Assembly (NCBI GenBank): GCA_018715285.1
Contig: DVLW01000191.1
Location: 1-15,883, forward strand
Direction of reading: 5' to 3'
Length of the DNA: 15,883 bases
Source of the DNA: Candidatus Faecivivens stercoripullorum
Lineage (GTDB): Bacteria; Bacillota; Clostridia; Oscillospirales; Ruminococcaceae
The notes under the pieces were generated by a model. It made no database searches and was not told the origin of the DNA. It saw nothing but the letters and a program-made list of their open reading frames with translations. How positions within the stretch are numbered: position 1 is the stretch's first letter; each line of letters begins with the position of its first letter. The translations under genes and the position numbers were made by a program. Positions 6,338 through 13,474 of the stretch are shown in pieces.

Positions 6338-7144
6338 ATGACTCCACAGAATTTACAAAAAGAACTGCTTTTGACCCATGCACAGATGATTCGTTTTTTC
6401 CGGGTTCGGCAGGACCGCCCGCAGATTCGTTCAATGAGGCGGATGGCGGATGCACTTCCGGAAGCTCACCGGCGGATGCTGGATACCGCTTTTGCGGAAA
6501 GTCTGCGGCTGCTGATTGACCCGTCGAGAGGAATCGTGGACGGGATGATCGATCGGGAAGAACTTGAACAGACCCATCACCGGTTTGACCGGATGGTGGA
6601 CGCGGATACTGGATATAAGGCACTGGCAGCGCTTGACCGGGAAGCGGCAAGGCTGCAAAGAGGTGATCTGTCACTGGCAGCGCTGGAAGGTGCCGGACTT
6701 GGGACGCTCGGAATCGGATGTCCGGAAGCGGCTGTCATGACGGCACTGATGCTGCGCAGTATCTTTGAAACGGCTATTGCTTACGGTGTCAATGTCTCCC
6801 ATCCGTGGGAACGGGAACTGATGCTGATGCTGCTTGCGGCGGTCTTTGCCCGCAGTGAGGACGCTTCTGCACAGCATCGCCAGCTGGCAGCGGTACTGCG
6901 CCGGCTGGGAGAAGGAGAACCGCCCGGAATCGACCGCGAACACAGGATTCAGCTGGCGGCACGGAGAATGTCGGAAAGCATGAGTTTGCAGAAATTCATT
7001 CAGGGAATTCCGGTTTTCGGTGTCTCCGGAATGTTTTTCAATACAGCGGCAGTCGTGCGGTTGAATACCCTGTCCCGGTATGTTTACAGAGAACGGTATC
7101 TGTCGGCAAAACTGCGTGCTGCAAAGCGGCATATTGCCGAATAG
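6338..7144 (+). CDS. EcsC-family protein
   Basis: This 268-residue protein shows the general EcsC pattern. A helical N-terminus rich in Arg and Glu is followed by LEGAGLGTLGIGCPEAAVMTALMLRSIFETAIAYGVNVSHPWER (about 116-159), the family core in which a Gly-rich turn precedes an amphipathic helix. Near the C-terminus, LQKFIQGIPVFGVSGMFFNTAAVVRLNTLSRYVYRERYL is the second characteristic helix-glycine-helix segment. Bacillus EcsC is encoded with an ABC transporter linked to secretion and competence, but no such partner is present here and the molecular role is unknown. ATG 6338 is preceded by AGGAGG (6321-6326), spacing 11. A longer frame upstream would overlap the pyrE terminator and is rejected. 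Fifty-eight bases separate it from rnhA in the same orientation, so an ecsC-rnhA-mnmA transcript is plausible. Confidence 0.75.
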   Translation: MTPQNLQKELLLTHAQMIRFFRVRQDRPQIRSMRRMADALPEAHRRMLDTAFAESLRLLIDPSRGIVDGMIDREELEQTHHRFDRMVDADTGYKALAALDREAARLQRGDLSLAALEGAGLGTLGIGCPEAAVMTALMLRSIFETAIAYGVNVSHPWERELMLMLLAAVFARSEDASAQHRQLAAVLRRLGEGEPPGIDREHRIQLAARRMSESMSLQKFIQGIPVFGVSGMFFNTAAVVRLNTLSRYVYRERYLSAKLRAAKRHIAE

Positions 7145-7202
7145 GGCATAAATCAAACAAAATACGGAAGAATAACAGATAACGAAAGGAAGGATTGAAG
7201 GT

Positions 7203-7661
7203 TTGGAAACCCTGCGCAAAGTAAAACTCTATACCGATGGCGCCTGTTCTGGAAATCCCGGTCCGGGAGGATGGGGCGCAATCCTCGAGTGCGACGGATA
7301 TAAAAAGGAGCTTTCGGGCGGTGAAGCCAATACCACCAACAACCGGATGGAACTGCTGGGGGTTATCAATGGGCTGTCCGCCCTCAAATACCGCTGTGAT
7401 GTGACCCTTATCAGCGATTCAAAGTATGTCATCGACGCGATTACCAAAGGATGGGCGCGTAAATGGAAGGCAAACGGCTGGATGCGCAATAATAAGGATA
7501 AGGCACTCAACCCTGATCTGTGGGAGCAGCTGCTTGCCCAGATCGACCGTCATGAGATGCACTATCAGTGGGTCAAGGGTCACGCCGGTCATCCGCAGAA
7601 TGAACGCTGTGACCAGATGGCGGTTGCTGAATCGAAAAAGTTTTCGGGAGCTGGGCACTAA
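7203..7661 (+). CDS. rnhA: Ribonuclease HI
   Basis: This endonuclease cuts the RNA strand of RNA-DNA hybrids, removing primers and R-loops, with two-metal catalysis. All catalytic positions are visible in the 152-residue product: Asp12 in LYTDGACSGNPGPGGWGA, Glu50 in NNRMELLG, Asp72 in LISDSKYV, His127 in WVKGHAGHPQNERCDQMA and Asp137. The basic protrusion GWARKWKANGWMRNN is present as in E. coli RNase HI, so this is a full-length type 1 enzyme without a hybrid-binding domain. The start is TTG at 7203, supported by AAGGAAGGA 8 nt upstream; no ATG is available in frame before the catalytic Asp. Twelve bases separate its stop from the mnmA ATG. Confidence 0.96.
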   Translation: METLRKVKLYTDGACSGNPGPGGWGAILECDGYKKELSGGEANTTNNRMELLGVINGLSALKYRCDVTLISDSKYVIDAITKGWARKWKANGWMRNNKDKALNPDLWEQLLAQIDRHEMHYQWVKGHAGHPQNERCDQMAVAESKKFSGAGH

Positions 7662-7673
7662 AGGAGGCCGGTT

Positions 7674-8720
7674 ATGGAGAAAAAAAGAATTCTGGTTGCT
7701 CTTTCCGGAGGGGTCGACAGTTCGGCATGTACTGCCATGCTGCGGGATGAAGGTTATGAAGTCGCCGGCGTTGTACTGCGGATGAGCGATGCGCATGACG
7801 GCGCGGTCGCTGATGCGCAGACCTCTGCCGACCAGCTGGGAATACCGCTGTATGTCTGGCATATGGAAGAAGAGTTCGACAAGGAAGTCGCAGGGTATTT
7901 CGCGCGGTCGTATGCCGAAGGGAGAACGCCTAACCCTTGCGTCGTCTGCAATCCGCTGGTCAAGTTCAAGGGACTGATGGCGGCGGCAGATGCCTATGGC
8001 TTTCAGATGGTAGCGACTGGACATTATGCAGGCCTGCGCAAGGATGGCGAGCGGGTGCTGCTGACAATGGGCGAGAATAAGGCGAGAGACCAGTCGTATA
8101 TGCTCTGCCGTCTGACCCAGAAGGAACTGACGAGACTGATCTTCCCGTTGTCCGGACTGCCGAAGGACGAGGTACGCCGGATTGCCGAAAAGGCCGGTCT
8201 TTCCTGTCACGACAAGCCGGACAGTCAGGAAATCTGCTTTATTCCTGACGGCAACTATGCCGGATATATCGAAAAACGGCTGGGACGCACATTCCCGGAA
8301 GGCGAATATGTTTCTCCTGAAGGTAAAGTCTGCGGCCATCACCACGGGATTATCCATTATACCGTCGGTCAGCGGAAAAAGCTGGGGATTGCACTCGGTA
8401 AACCCGTCTTTATCCGCCGGATTGACCCGGTCGAAAACAGGATTTACCTTGCCTGGGGTGGAGATGAGTATGAAAGCGAAATCACCGTTTCCGCAATGTC
8501 CGAAACCTTCCCTGGTGCTTTTGACGCTGCACGAACCGGTGAAATGCGGTGCAGCGTAAAGGTTCGTTCCCGTGCGGCTGCTGCGCCCTGTACCGTCCGC
8601 TTTATCGGTGAAGACCGCGTATCGGTCGTATTCGATACGCCGGAACGTGCACCGGCTGCCGGTCAGGCTGCGGCGTTTTACGACGGCGATGTCGTGCTGG
8701 GCGGCGGATTTATCGACTGA
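7674..8720 (+). CDS. mnmA: tRNA-specific 2-thiouridylase MnmA
   Basis: The enzyme activates U34 of Lys, Glu and Gln tRNAs with ATP and transfers sulfur from a cysteine persulfide to give 2-thiouridine. The 348-residue product shows the PP-loop SGGVDSS (11-17), the TPNPCVVCN segment with Cys89 and catalytic-position Cys92, the GHY tRNA/ATP element (116-118), ARDQSYML (137-144), and the second active Cys188 in DSQEICFIPDGNY. The C-terminal beta-barrel is present from about 270, ending AAFYDGDVVLGGGFID. AAGGAGG (7661-7667) stands 6 nt before ATG and includes the last base of the rnhA stop codon. No cysteine desulfurase neighbour lies in the window, so sulfur must come from a distant IscS/SufS-type donor. 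It ends at a bidirectional terminator. Confidence 0.96.
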   Translation: MEKKRILVALSGGVDSSACTAMLRDEGYEVAGVVLRMSDAHDGAVADAQTSADQLGIPLYVWHMEEEFDKEVAGYFARSYAEGRTPNPCVVCNPLVKFKGLMAAADAYGFQMVATGHYAGLRKDGERVLLTMGENKARDQSYMLCRLTQKELTRLIFPLSGLPKDEVRRIAEKAGLSCHDKPDSQEICFIPDGNYAGYIEKRLGRTFPEGEYVSPEGKVCGHHHGIIHYTVGQRKKLGIALGKPVFIRRIDPVENRIYLAWGGDEYESEITVSAMSETFPGAFDAARTGEMRCSVKVRSRAAAAPCTVRFIGEDRVSVVFDTPERAPAAGQAAAFYDGDVVLGGGFID

Positions 8721-8748
8721 ATGTCCTGACTTTAACAGAATAACAAGA

Positions 8749-8799
8749 AAAACCCTGTGAGAATTTCCGGTTTTGTCCGGGTTCCCACAGGGTTTTGTA
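8749..8799. terminator. Bidirectional terminator between mnmA and the CNNM transporter gene
   Basis: AAAACCCTGTG (8749-8759) pairs with CACAGGGTTTT (8786-8796), with an inner CCGG/CCGG stem. T-runs follow on both strands, and it lies between two convergent stops. Confidence 0.9.
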
Positions 8800-8819
8800 T
8801 TGACGTATTGTCAGCCGGT

Positions 8820-10241
8820 TCAGGCTGTCTTTTCATCCGATTTTTCTTCTTTTGATTCAGGATTTTTCTGTTCTTCCGAATCGTCATCCTTTTCCACAGG
8901 GGTAAAGGGCGTATGTGCCGCGCGGACCTTTTCAATCCGGCGGTCATCGACGATGACAACAGTAAAACGCCATCCGTCAAAATCGATATAAGGCGTCGTT
9001 CCTTCGTCCGGGATATATCCCAGCGTATGGGTGATAAATCCGCCCAGTGTATCAAAGTCCTCGTCTTCCGGGAACTCAATGTCCAGCAATTCGCCGACAT
9101 CCGACAGGTCAATCGTTCCGTCAAACATGAACTCATTTTCCTTCAGACGGCTGACTTCCTCTTCCTGTTCGTCGTATTCGTCCTCGATGTCGCCGACAAT
9201 CGATTCCAGAATGTCCTCCATACAGACCAGACCGGCTGTTCCGCCGTACTCATCGACGACTACCGCAATATGGGTCTTGGTCGCCTTAAACTTGGCAAAC
9301 AGTGCGCGGCATCCTGCCGATTCAGGTACATAGATGACCGGACGGATATAATCGGTGACCGGCATCTGGGACAGGTCCTGCCCGATAGCTGCTTTATCCG
9401 CAACCAGTTTCAGCAGGTCTTTTGCGTAAATAACGCCGATGATATTGTCCAGATTTTTCTGGTAGACAGGGAGTCTTGAGAAACCGGTCTCCACTGCAAG
9501 CGAGGCAACCTGTGCGACATTTGCCGTATCCTCAACCGCTGCAACGTCGGTACGATGGGTCATAACGTCCCCAGCCGTATTGTCGTCAAACTCAAAGATG
9601 TTTTCGATCATTTCCTGCTGGCTCTTTTCAATCGTGCCCATCTCGCCGCCGGTATCCACCATCAGCCGGATATCCTCTTCGGTAACGGTTTCCTGTTCAT
9701 TTTCTGCCTCGCGGCCGATGCCGAACAGTTTGCCAATCCAGCGGGATACCACCCGAATCAGTCCGCACAGTGGATAGAAGACGCCAACCAGCCACCGGGT
9801 TGCCGAGACACAGTGAAACGCAAACGGGTCGGCATGTTTTTTACCCAGCCGTCCGGGAATTTTGCGCACCACGATAATAAAGCAGATAGAAGTGACCAGC
9901 GCTGCCGCCAGATAGGTAATTCCGCGCAGCAGCCCGACCGAAAGGCCATGCCATATTCCGGCAAACAGCTCGAAAAAGATTCCGTACAGCAGCCATCCCG
10001 AAACAAGGGTTGTAATGCATCCGAAGAAGGAACTCAGCGTCCGGACACTGTCCAGAAAATGGGTTTTGTGCATCAGCCGGTCCAGCAGTACAGCCTTTGC
10101 ATCACCGTCTTCCGCCTTGTCATGCAGCGTAACATCTGACAGGTGGGTTACCGCCGATAAAACCGCCGAAATATAGCAGCTTAAAATCAGCGCTACCACC
10201 AGAATGAGAATCAGCCACGTTCGCCCGTCGTCCAAAATCAT
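8820..10241 (-). CDS. CNNM/CorC-HlyC-type membrane protein (DUF21, CBS pair, CorC_HlyC domains)
   Basis: The product is 473 residues. The N-terminal DUF21/CNNM membrane domain has hydrophobic segments at about 9-31, 71-97, 104-127 and 148-165. Two CBS motifs follow (about 221-280 and 287-345), seen in VMTHRTDVAAVEDTANV, GFSRLPVYQKNLDNIIGVIYAKDLL and HIAVVVDEYGGTAGLVCMEDILESIVGDI. The C-terminal CorC_HlyC domain is about 366-443, followed by an acidic low-complexity tail rich in Lys/Glu/Asp. Such proteins are annotated as hemolysins, but characterised relatives handle Mg2+ or Co2+; the ion is not readable here. The ATG at 10239-10241 has GGAGG only 3 nt upstream, whereas a TTG two codons later would have 9-nt spacing, so the true start may be at 10235. 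Its own consensus promoter lies at the end of the amidohydrolase gene. Confidence 0.92.
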   Translation of the reverse strand: MILDDGRTWLILILVVALILSCYISAVLSAVTHLSDVTLHDKAEDGDAKAVLLDRLMHKTHFLDSVRTLSSFFGCITTLVSGWLLYGIFFELFAGIWHGLSVGLLRGITYLAAALVTSICFIIVVRKIPGRLGKKHADPFAFHCVSATRWLVGVFYPLCGLIRVVSRWIGKLFGIGREAENEQETVTEEDIRLMVDTGGEMGTIEKSQQEMIENIFEFDDNTAGDVMTHRTDVAAVEDTANVAQVASLAVETGFSRLPVYQKNLDNIIGVIYAKDLLKLVADKAAIGQDLSQMPVTDYIRPVIYVPESAGCRALFAKFKATKTHIAVVVDEYGGTAGLVCMEDILESIVGDIEDEYDEQEEEVSRLKENEFMFDGTIDLSDVGELLDIEFPEDEDFDTLGGFITHTLGYIPDEGTTPYIDFDGWRFTVVIVDDRRIEKVRAAHTPFTPVEKDDDSEEQKNPESKEEKSDEKTA

Positions 10242-10270
10242 ATACCTCCAATATTGTGGGGGATGCCAAA

Positions 10271-10283
10271 GCAGATTTTCTGC
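10271..10283 (-). other. Small 5'-UTR hairpin upstream of the CNNM transporter
   Basis: On the minus strand GCAGA-AAA-TCTGC forms a 5-bp stem in the leader between the larger hairpin and the ribosome site. The function is unknown. Confidence 0.4.
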
Positions 10284-10299
10284 CCGGCGCCTGTATTTT

Positions 10300-10323
10300 A
10301 CCGGCAGGAATTTACCTGCCGGT
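10300..10323 (-). other. Stable 9-bp hairpin at the 5' end of the CNNM transporter mRNA
   Basis: ACCGGCAGG (10300-10308) and CCTGCCGGT (10315-10323) are perfect inverted repeats around a 6-nt loop. No T-run follows on either strand, so it is not a terminator. With the predicted start near 10333 it would sit about 10 nt from the mRNA 5' end, a position typical of stabilising or regulatory leaders. Confidence 0.65.
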
Positions 10324-10339
10324 GCCCAAAGTTACTGGC

Positions 10340-10368
10340 ATTATACCGCGTTTTACTGATTTTGTCAA
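10340..10368 (-). promoter_or_regulatory. Consensus sigma-A promoter of the CNNM transporter gene
   Basis: On the minus strand, TTGACA (10368-10363), a 17-bp spacer and TATAAT (10345-10340) form a perfect match to consensus. The -35 hexamer contains the TGA stop codon of the upstream amidohydrolase gene (10367-10365). Confidence 0.92.
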
Positions 10369-11831
10369 TCCCAGGGGTCGTCGATCTTGGTCGGAGCGGC
10401 GTCCTCAGGGACCAGACAGCAGTATCCGCCAGCCGGAATGACGATGCTGTCAAATTCTTCCTTAGCTGCGCGGACGGTTTCAGGGCTTTCGTAGAGGTCG
10501 ATTGCCGTTGCGGCGATGACCTTGCCAGCTGTAATCAGGCCCTTGTGTGCAATCGAGGTGCGGCCGCAGGAAACGTTCTGCCAGCTGTGACCGGGTGCCC
10601 CCGATACAAAGCCGACTGCCGAGCACTGAACGGTCGGAACCAGCCAGGAAACGTCGCCGACGTCAGTCGAACCGCAGCTGACCTGATTGGAATGAACAAA
10701 CGGCATCAGGAAGTCATTAAGCGGCTTTTTGCCGTTATCCGAAAGTTTGGCAATGATTTTCTGGCATTCAGCGGATTCATAAAAATCACCGCGTCCCGGC
10801 AGTCCATCCGGCGGCAGTTCGTATCCATCGACAATTGCCTGTGCATAGGCAAGCTCCTCATCGGTATAATGGGGAACACCGACCTCTTCAAAGTTCTTGT
10901 ACATCAGCTTTTCCAGTACTTCATTGGGGACAGTGTTGCCGCAGCCGTCGATGAATCGTTTTTCCATCTTGGTTTCGGTCATCATTGCGGCAGCCTCAGC
11001 GATTTTATCGACACGGGCCTGCAATTTGCGTACATTCTTTGCCAGCTCGGAACGGACCATGTACAGTACCCGTGCACGCGGCTGGACAACGTTGGGAGAA
11101 TTTCCGCCGGCATCGGTGATTGCGTAATGGATGCGGTCGTGGTCAGGCATATGTTCCCGCAAAAACTGTACGCCGATATTCATCAGCTCGACTGCGTCCA
11201 GTGCCGAACGTCCCTTGTCAGGAGCACCGGCAGCATGGGAAGCGATACCGGTAAAGCGGTATTCGGTCTGGATGCAGGAGTTGCAGGAACCGGTACGTAC
11301 ACAGTTGATGTCGCCCGGATGCCAGGTCAGCGCGATATCAACGCCGTCGAAGACATGGTCACGGGCATAAAATGCCTTTGCAGCGCCGCCTTCTTCACCG
11401 GGACAGCCGAAAAAGATAACGGTTCCATGGCCAGGACCGACGTCTTCCAGATACTTTTTGACGCCATACGCTGCCGCCATTGCACCGGCACCCAGCATAT
11501 GGTGACCGCATCCGTGACCGGTACCATTTTTGACCATTTCCTCACGCTTGGTAGAGCCTGCGACCTGAGAAAGTCCGGTCAGCGCGTCATATTCAGCGAG
11601 GATGCCGATAACCGGATGTCCGGAGCCGTAGGTTGCCTTAAAACCGGTCTGGATACCGGCGACAGGGGTTTCAACGGTGAAACCTTCTTCCCGCAGCAGC
11701 TTTACATACAGTGCGCAGGACTTTTCCTCCATCAGAGAAAGCTCAGCATATTCCCAGATATGGTCGGAAACATCCGCAAAAAGTCCGGCGTGTTCATCTA
11801 GCCAGCCCATATACTTTTGTTTGTCAGCCAT
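10365..11831 (-). CDS. M20-family amidohydrolase, AbgB-like
   Basis: This 488-residue cytoplasmic metallohydrolase resembles AbgB, a subunit of p-aminobenzoyl-glutamate hydrolase, and related amidases that cleave N-acyl amino acids or small amides. Metal-site landmarks are visible: GHGCGHH (105-111), PGEEGG (144-149) with the catalytic Glu pair, WHPGD (170-174) and a late GHSWQ that supplies the last His. The Peptidase_M20 dimerisation lid starts near SHAAGAPDKGRSALDAVELM. Length fits AbgB (about 480). The ATG at 11829-11831 has GAAAGGAA 9 nt upstream. It follows an ABC amino-acid importer in the same direction but is separated from it by a terminator, and has its own promoter and palindrome. 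A role in releasing an amino acid from an imported conjugate is plausible inference; no AbgA or AbgT partner is present. Confidence 0.9.
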   Translation of the reverse strand: MADKQKYMGWLDEHAGLFADVSDHIWEYAELSLMEEKSCALYVKLLREEGFTVETPVAGIQTGFKATYGSGHPVIGILAEYDALTGLSQVAGSTKREEMVKNGTGHGCGHHMLGAGAMAAAYGVKKYLEDVGPGHGTVIFFGCPGEEGGAAKAFYARDHVFDGVDIALTWHPGDINCVRTGSCNSCIQTEYRFTGIASHAAGAPDKGRSALDAVELMNIGVQFLREHMPDHDRIHYAITDAGGNSPNVVQPRARVLYMVRSELAKNVRKLQARVDKIAEAAAMMTETKMEKRFIDGCGNTVPNEVLEKLMYKNFEEVGVPHYTDEELAYAQAIVDGYELPPDGLPGRGDFYESAECQKIIAKLSDNGKKPLNDFLMPFVHSNQVSCGSTDVGDVSWLVPTVQCSAVGFVSGAPGHSWQNVSCGRTSIAHKGLITAGKVIAATAIDLYESPETVRAAKEEFDSIVIPAGGYCCLVPEDAAPTKIDDPWD

Positions 11832-11869
11832 CTTTCAATCTTCCTTTCATTTGGCAGTTGCTTAAAATT

Positions 11870-11898
11870 ATTATATCCGTCTTTCTTCTCCCTGTAAA
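11870..11898 (-). promoter_or_regulatory. Promoter of the amidohydrolase gene
   Basis: On the minus strand, TTTACA (11898-11893), a 17-bp spacer and TATAAT (11875-11870) are present. CCCT-GTAA-AGGG, a short dyad, overlaps the -35. Confidence 0.8.
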
Positions 11899-11903
11899 GG
11901 GAC

Positions 11904-11920
11904 GGTTTGCAATGCAAACC
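11904..11920. promoter_or_regulatory. 17-bp palindrome next to the amidohydrolase -35, candidate operator
   Basis: GGTTTGCA and TGCAAACC are perfect 8-bp inverted repeats around one base. The palindrome ends 5 bp upstream of the -35 and directly follows the ABC-operon terminator's T-run, so it is separate from that hairpin. The position suits an activator or upstream operator; the binding protein is unknown. Confidence 0.6.
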
Positions 11921-11963
11921 CAAAAACAAAACAGGAACCATCCCCGGCAGGGAACGGTTCCTG
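11920..11963 (-). terminator. Terminator of the ABC importer operon
   Basis: On the minus strand CAGGAACC and GGTTCCTG (11963-11956, 11939-11932) form the outer stem and GGGA/TCCC the inner one. GTTTTGTTTTTGG follows. It begins 7 bp after the ATPase stop codon. Confidence 0.88.
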
Positions 11964-11969
11964 AATCGC

Positions 11970-12710
11970 TCAGTAGAGAACCTTGCCCAGGAACTCTTGC
12001 GTTCTTGGGCTCTGGGGATGACCGAACAGCTCCGAAGGAGTACCCTGTTCCGCGATGATGCCGCCGTCCATGAAGAATACACGGTCGGAAACTTCTCTTG
12101 CAAACCCCATTTCGTGGGTGACAACAACGGTGGTCATGCCGCTCTTGACCAGGTCCTTGATGACCTGCAAAACCTCGCCGACCATCTCCGGGTCAAGCGC
12201 CGAAGTCGGCTCGTCAAACAGCATGACGTCCGGTTCCATCGCCAGTGCACGGACAATTGCCAGACGCTGTTTCTGACCGCCCGACAGACGGGAAGGATAA
12301 TCGTTCAGTTTATCCAGCAGTCCGACACGGGCAAGCAGTTCTTTTGCCTGTTCATCTGCTTCCGCTTTGCTCTTTTTGCCCAGCAGGGTAGGAGCAAGGG
12401 TGATGTTCTCACCGACGGTCATATGCGGGAAGACGTTGAAGTGCTGGAAAACCATGCCCATCTTCTGACGGTGCAGGTCGATGTTGACCTTTTTATCGGT
12501 GATGTCCACACCTTCAAAGTAAATCTTGCCGGAGGTAGGAACTTCCAAGAGGTTTAAACAGCGCAAAAAGGTGGATTTGCCGCCGCCCGAAGGCCCGATG
12601 ATCGAGACGACCTCACCTTTATCGATATGGTCGGTGATGCCCTTGAGGACTTCCAGATGACCGAAGCTCTTGCACAGGTTTTCGACCTGAATCAGGGTAT
12701 TAGCGTTCAC
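11970..12710 (-). CDS. Polar amino-acid ABC transporter ATP-binding protein (GlnQ/TcyN type)
   Basis: This is the cytoplasmic ATPase of the importer. The 246-residue product has Walker A GPSGGGKST (39-47), Q-loop Gln89 in VFQHFN, signature LSGGQ (142-146), Walker B VMLFDEP (162-168) and switch His199 in VTHEMG. Length and the PHMTVGEN/SALDPEMVGEV pattern match the polar amino-acid (PAAT) family, whose members carry Gln, Glu, Arg, His or cystine. One deviation is LAIVRALAM in place of the usual VAIARALA after the signature. It starts with GTG at 12708-12710, with AAAGGAGG 10 nt upstream inside the permease gene; the reading frames overlap by 11 bp, so the two are translationally coupled. It is followed by the operon terminator. 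Confidence 0.95.
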   Translation of the reverse strand: MNANTLIQVENLCKSFGHLEVLKGITDHIDKGEVVSIIGPSGGGKSTFLRCLNLLEVPTSGKIYFEGVDITDKKVNIDLHRQKMGMVFQHFNVFPHMTVGENITLAPTLLGKKSKAEADEQAKELLARVGLLDKLNDYPSRLSGGQKQRLAIVRALAMEPDVMLFDEPTSALDPEMVGEVLQVIKDLVKSGMTTVVVTHEMGFAREVSDRVFFMDGGIIAEQGTPSELFGHPQSPRTQEFLGKVLY

Positions 12711-13389
12711 TTGCCTTCAGCCTCCTTTCAAAGACAGAGATGCACTTGGACAGGGTAAAGGTCAGGATGAAATAGATGCATCCGACGATAATCAACGGTT
12801 CGATCGGCAGGTAAAGTGCACCCGAAATGGTCTTGTACTGGGTCATCAGCTCGCCGACAAAGAAGGTGGATGCCAGCGAAGTTTCCTTGATGACCATGAC
12901 AAATTCGTTGCACAGTGCTGGCAGAATATTCTTGACAGCCTGCGGCAGGACAACGCGCAGCATCGTCTGACGGCTGTTCAGGCCCAGCGAACGGGCAGCT
13001 TCGGTCTGGCCTTTGTCAACTGCGTCAATACCTGCACGGATAATTTCCGCAACATATGCCGAAGAGTTGACAATACATGCAACCATAATGCTGGTAAAAT
13101 CGCTCAGTTCCAAAAACGGCAGCATCATCGGCAGCAGGAAATAGAAAAAGTACAACTGCAACAGCATAGGTGTGCCGCGGATAATTTCAATGTAGATGGT
13201 AGCAATCAGCCGGAGCGGATAAAATCCGCCGATATGTAAACGGCTGCGGCGCATGATGGCGATCAGTGCGCCCAAAAAGGATGCGCATACAACGGTAATC
13301 GCACTCAGCAGCAGGGTGTACCCGGTACCAATCAGGAACAGGTTCGGATACCGCTGCAAAATTTTCCAGATGTTTTCAAGAACGGTCAA
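12700..13389 (-). CDS. Polar amino-acid ABC transporter permease (HisM/GlnP type)
   Basis: This integral-membrane channel subunit has 229 residues, the usual length. Hydrophobic segments lie near 17-47, 60-92, 100-120, 160-180 and 192-217. IEIIRGTPMLLQLYF (67-81) is the conserved family signature, and EAARSLGLNSRQTMLRVVLPQAVKNILPAL (130-159) is the EAA loop that contacts the ATPase. Only one permease gene is present, so it probably forms a homodimer. The start is TTG at 13389, supported by GGAAGGGAG 9 nt upstream; no in-frame ATG occurs before the first helix. A strong hairpin lies between this gene and the binding-protein gene. Confidence 0.93.
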   Translation of the reverse strand: MTVLENIWKILQRYPNLFLIGTGYTLLLSAITVVCASFLGALIAIMRRSRLHIGGFYPLRLIATIYIEIIRGTPMLLQLYFFYFLLPMMLPFLELSDFTSIMVACIVNSSAYVAEIIRAGIDAVDKGQTEAARSLGLNSRQTMLRVVLPQAVKNILPALCNEFVMVIKETSLASTFFVGELMTQYKTISGALYLPIEPLIIVGCIYFILTFTLSKCISVFERRLKASER

Positions 13390-13430
13390 GTGGCAAGGCT
13401 CCCTTCCGACAGATTATAAAAAATGAATAC

Positions 13431-13462
13431 AGCCGCACAGCCGATGACCCGGCTGTGCAGCT
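13431..13462 (-). terminator. Intercistronic hairpin after the binding-protein gene (attenuator or mRNA 3' stabiliser)
   Basis: GCACAGCCG (13435-13443) and CGGCTGTGC (13450-13458) are perfect 9-bp arms, extended by AGC/GCT. The T-run (TTTTTT, minus strand of 13418-13423) is about 8-11 nt beyond the stem, too far for an efficient terminator. Such hairpins commonly keep binding-protein mRNA in excess over the membrane genes; partial termination or 3' protection is inferred. Confidence 0.65.
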
Positions 13463-13474
13463 TTCAGACATAAA

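Noticed and set aside
7419..8357. Minus-strand open frame of about 312 codons over rnhA/mnmA
   Set aside because: It overlaps two genes with intact catalytic motifs and carries no recognisable domain.
10242..10333. Mg2+ riboswitch (M-box) in the CNNM gene leader
   Set aside because: The leader is about 92 nt, shorter than an M-box, and none of its core elements were recognised.
10254..11801. Long plus-strand open frame (515 codons) opposite the amidohydrolase gene
   Set aside because: It is the antisense shadow of a gene with clear M20 motifs. It has a biased composition, no family signature and no ribosome site.
13413..13418. TATAAT as an internal promoter for the permease
   Set aside because: No -35-like sequence at 16-18 bp upstream; the position falls in the hairpin arm.
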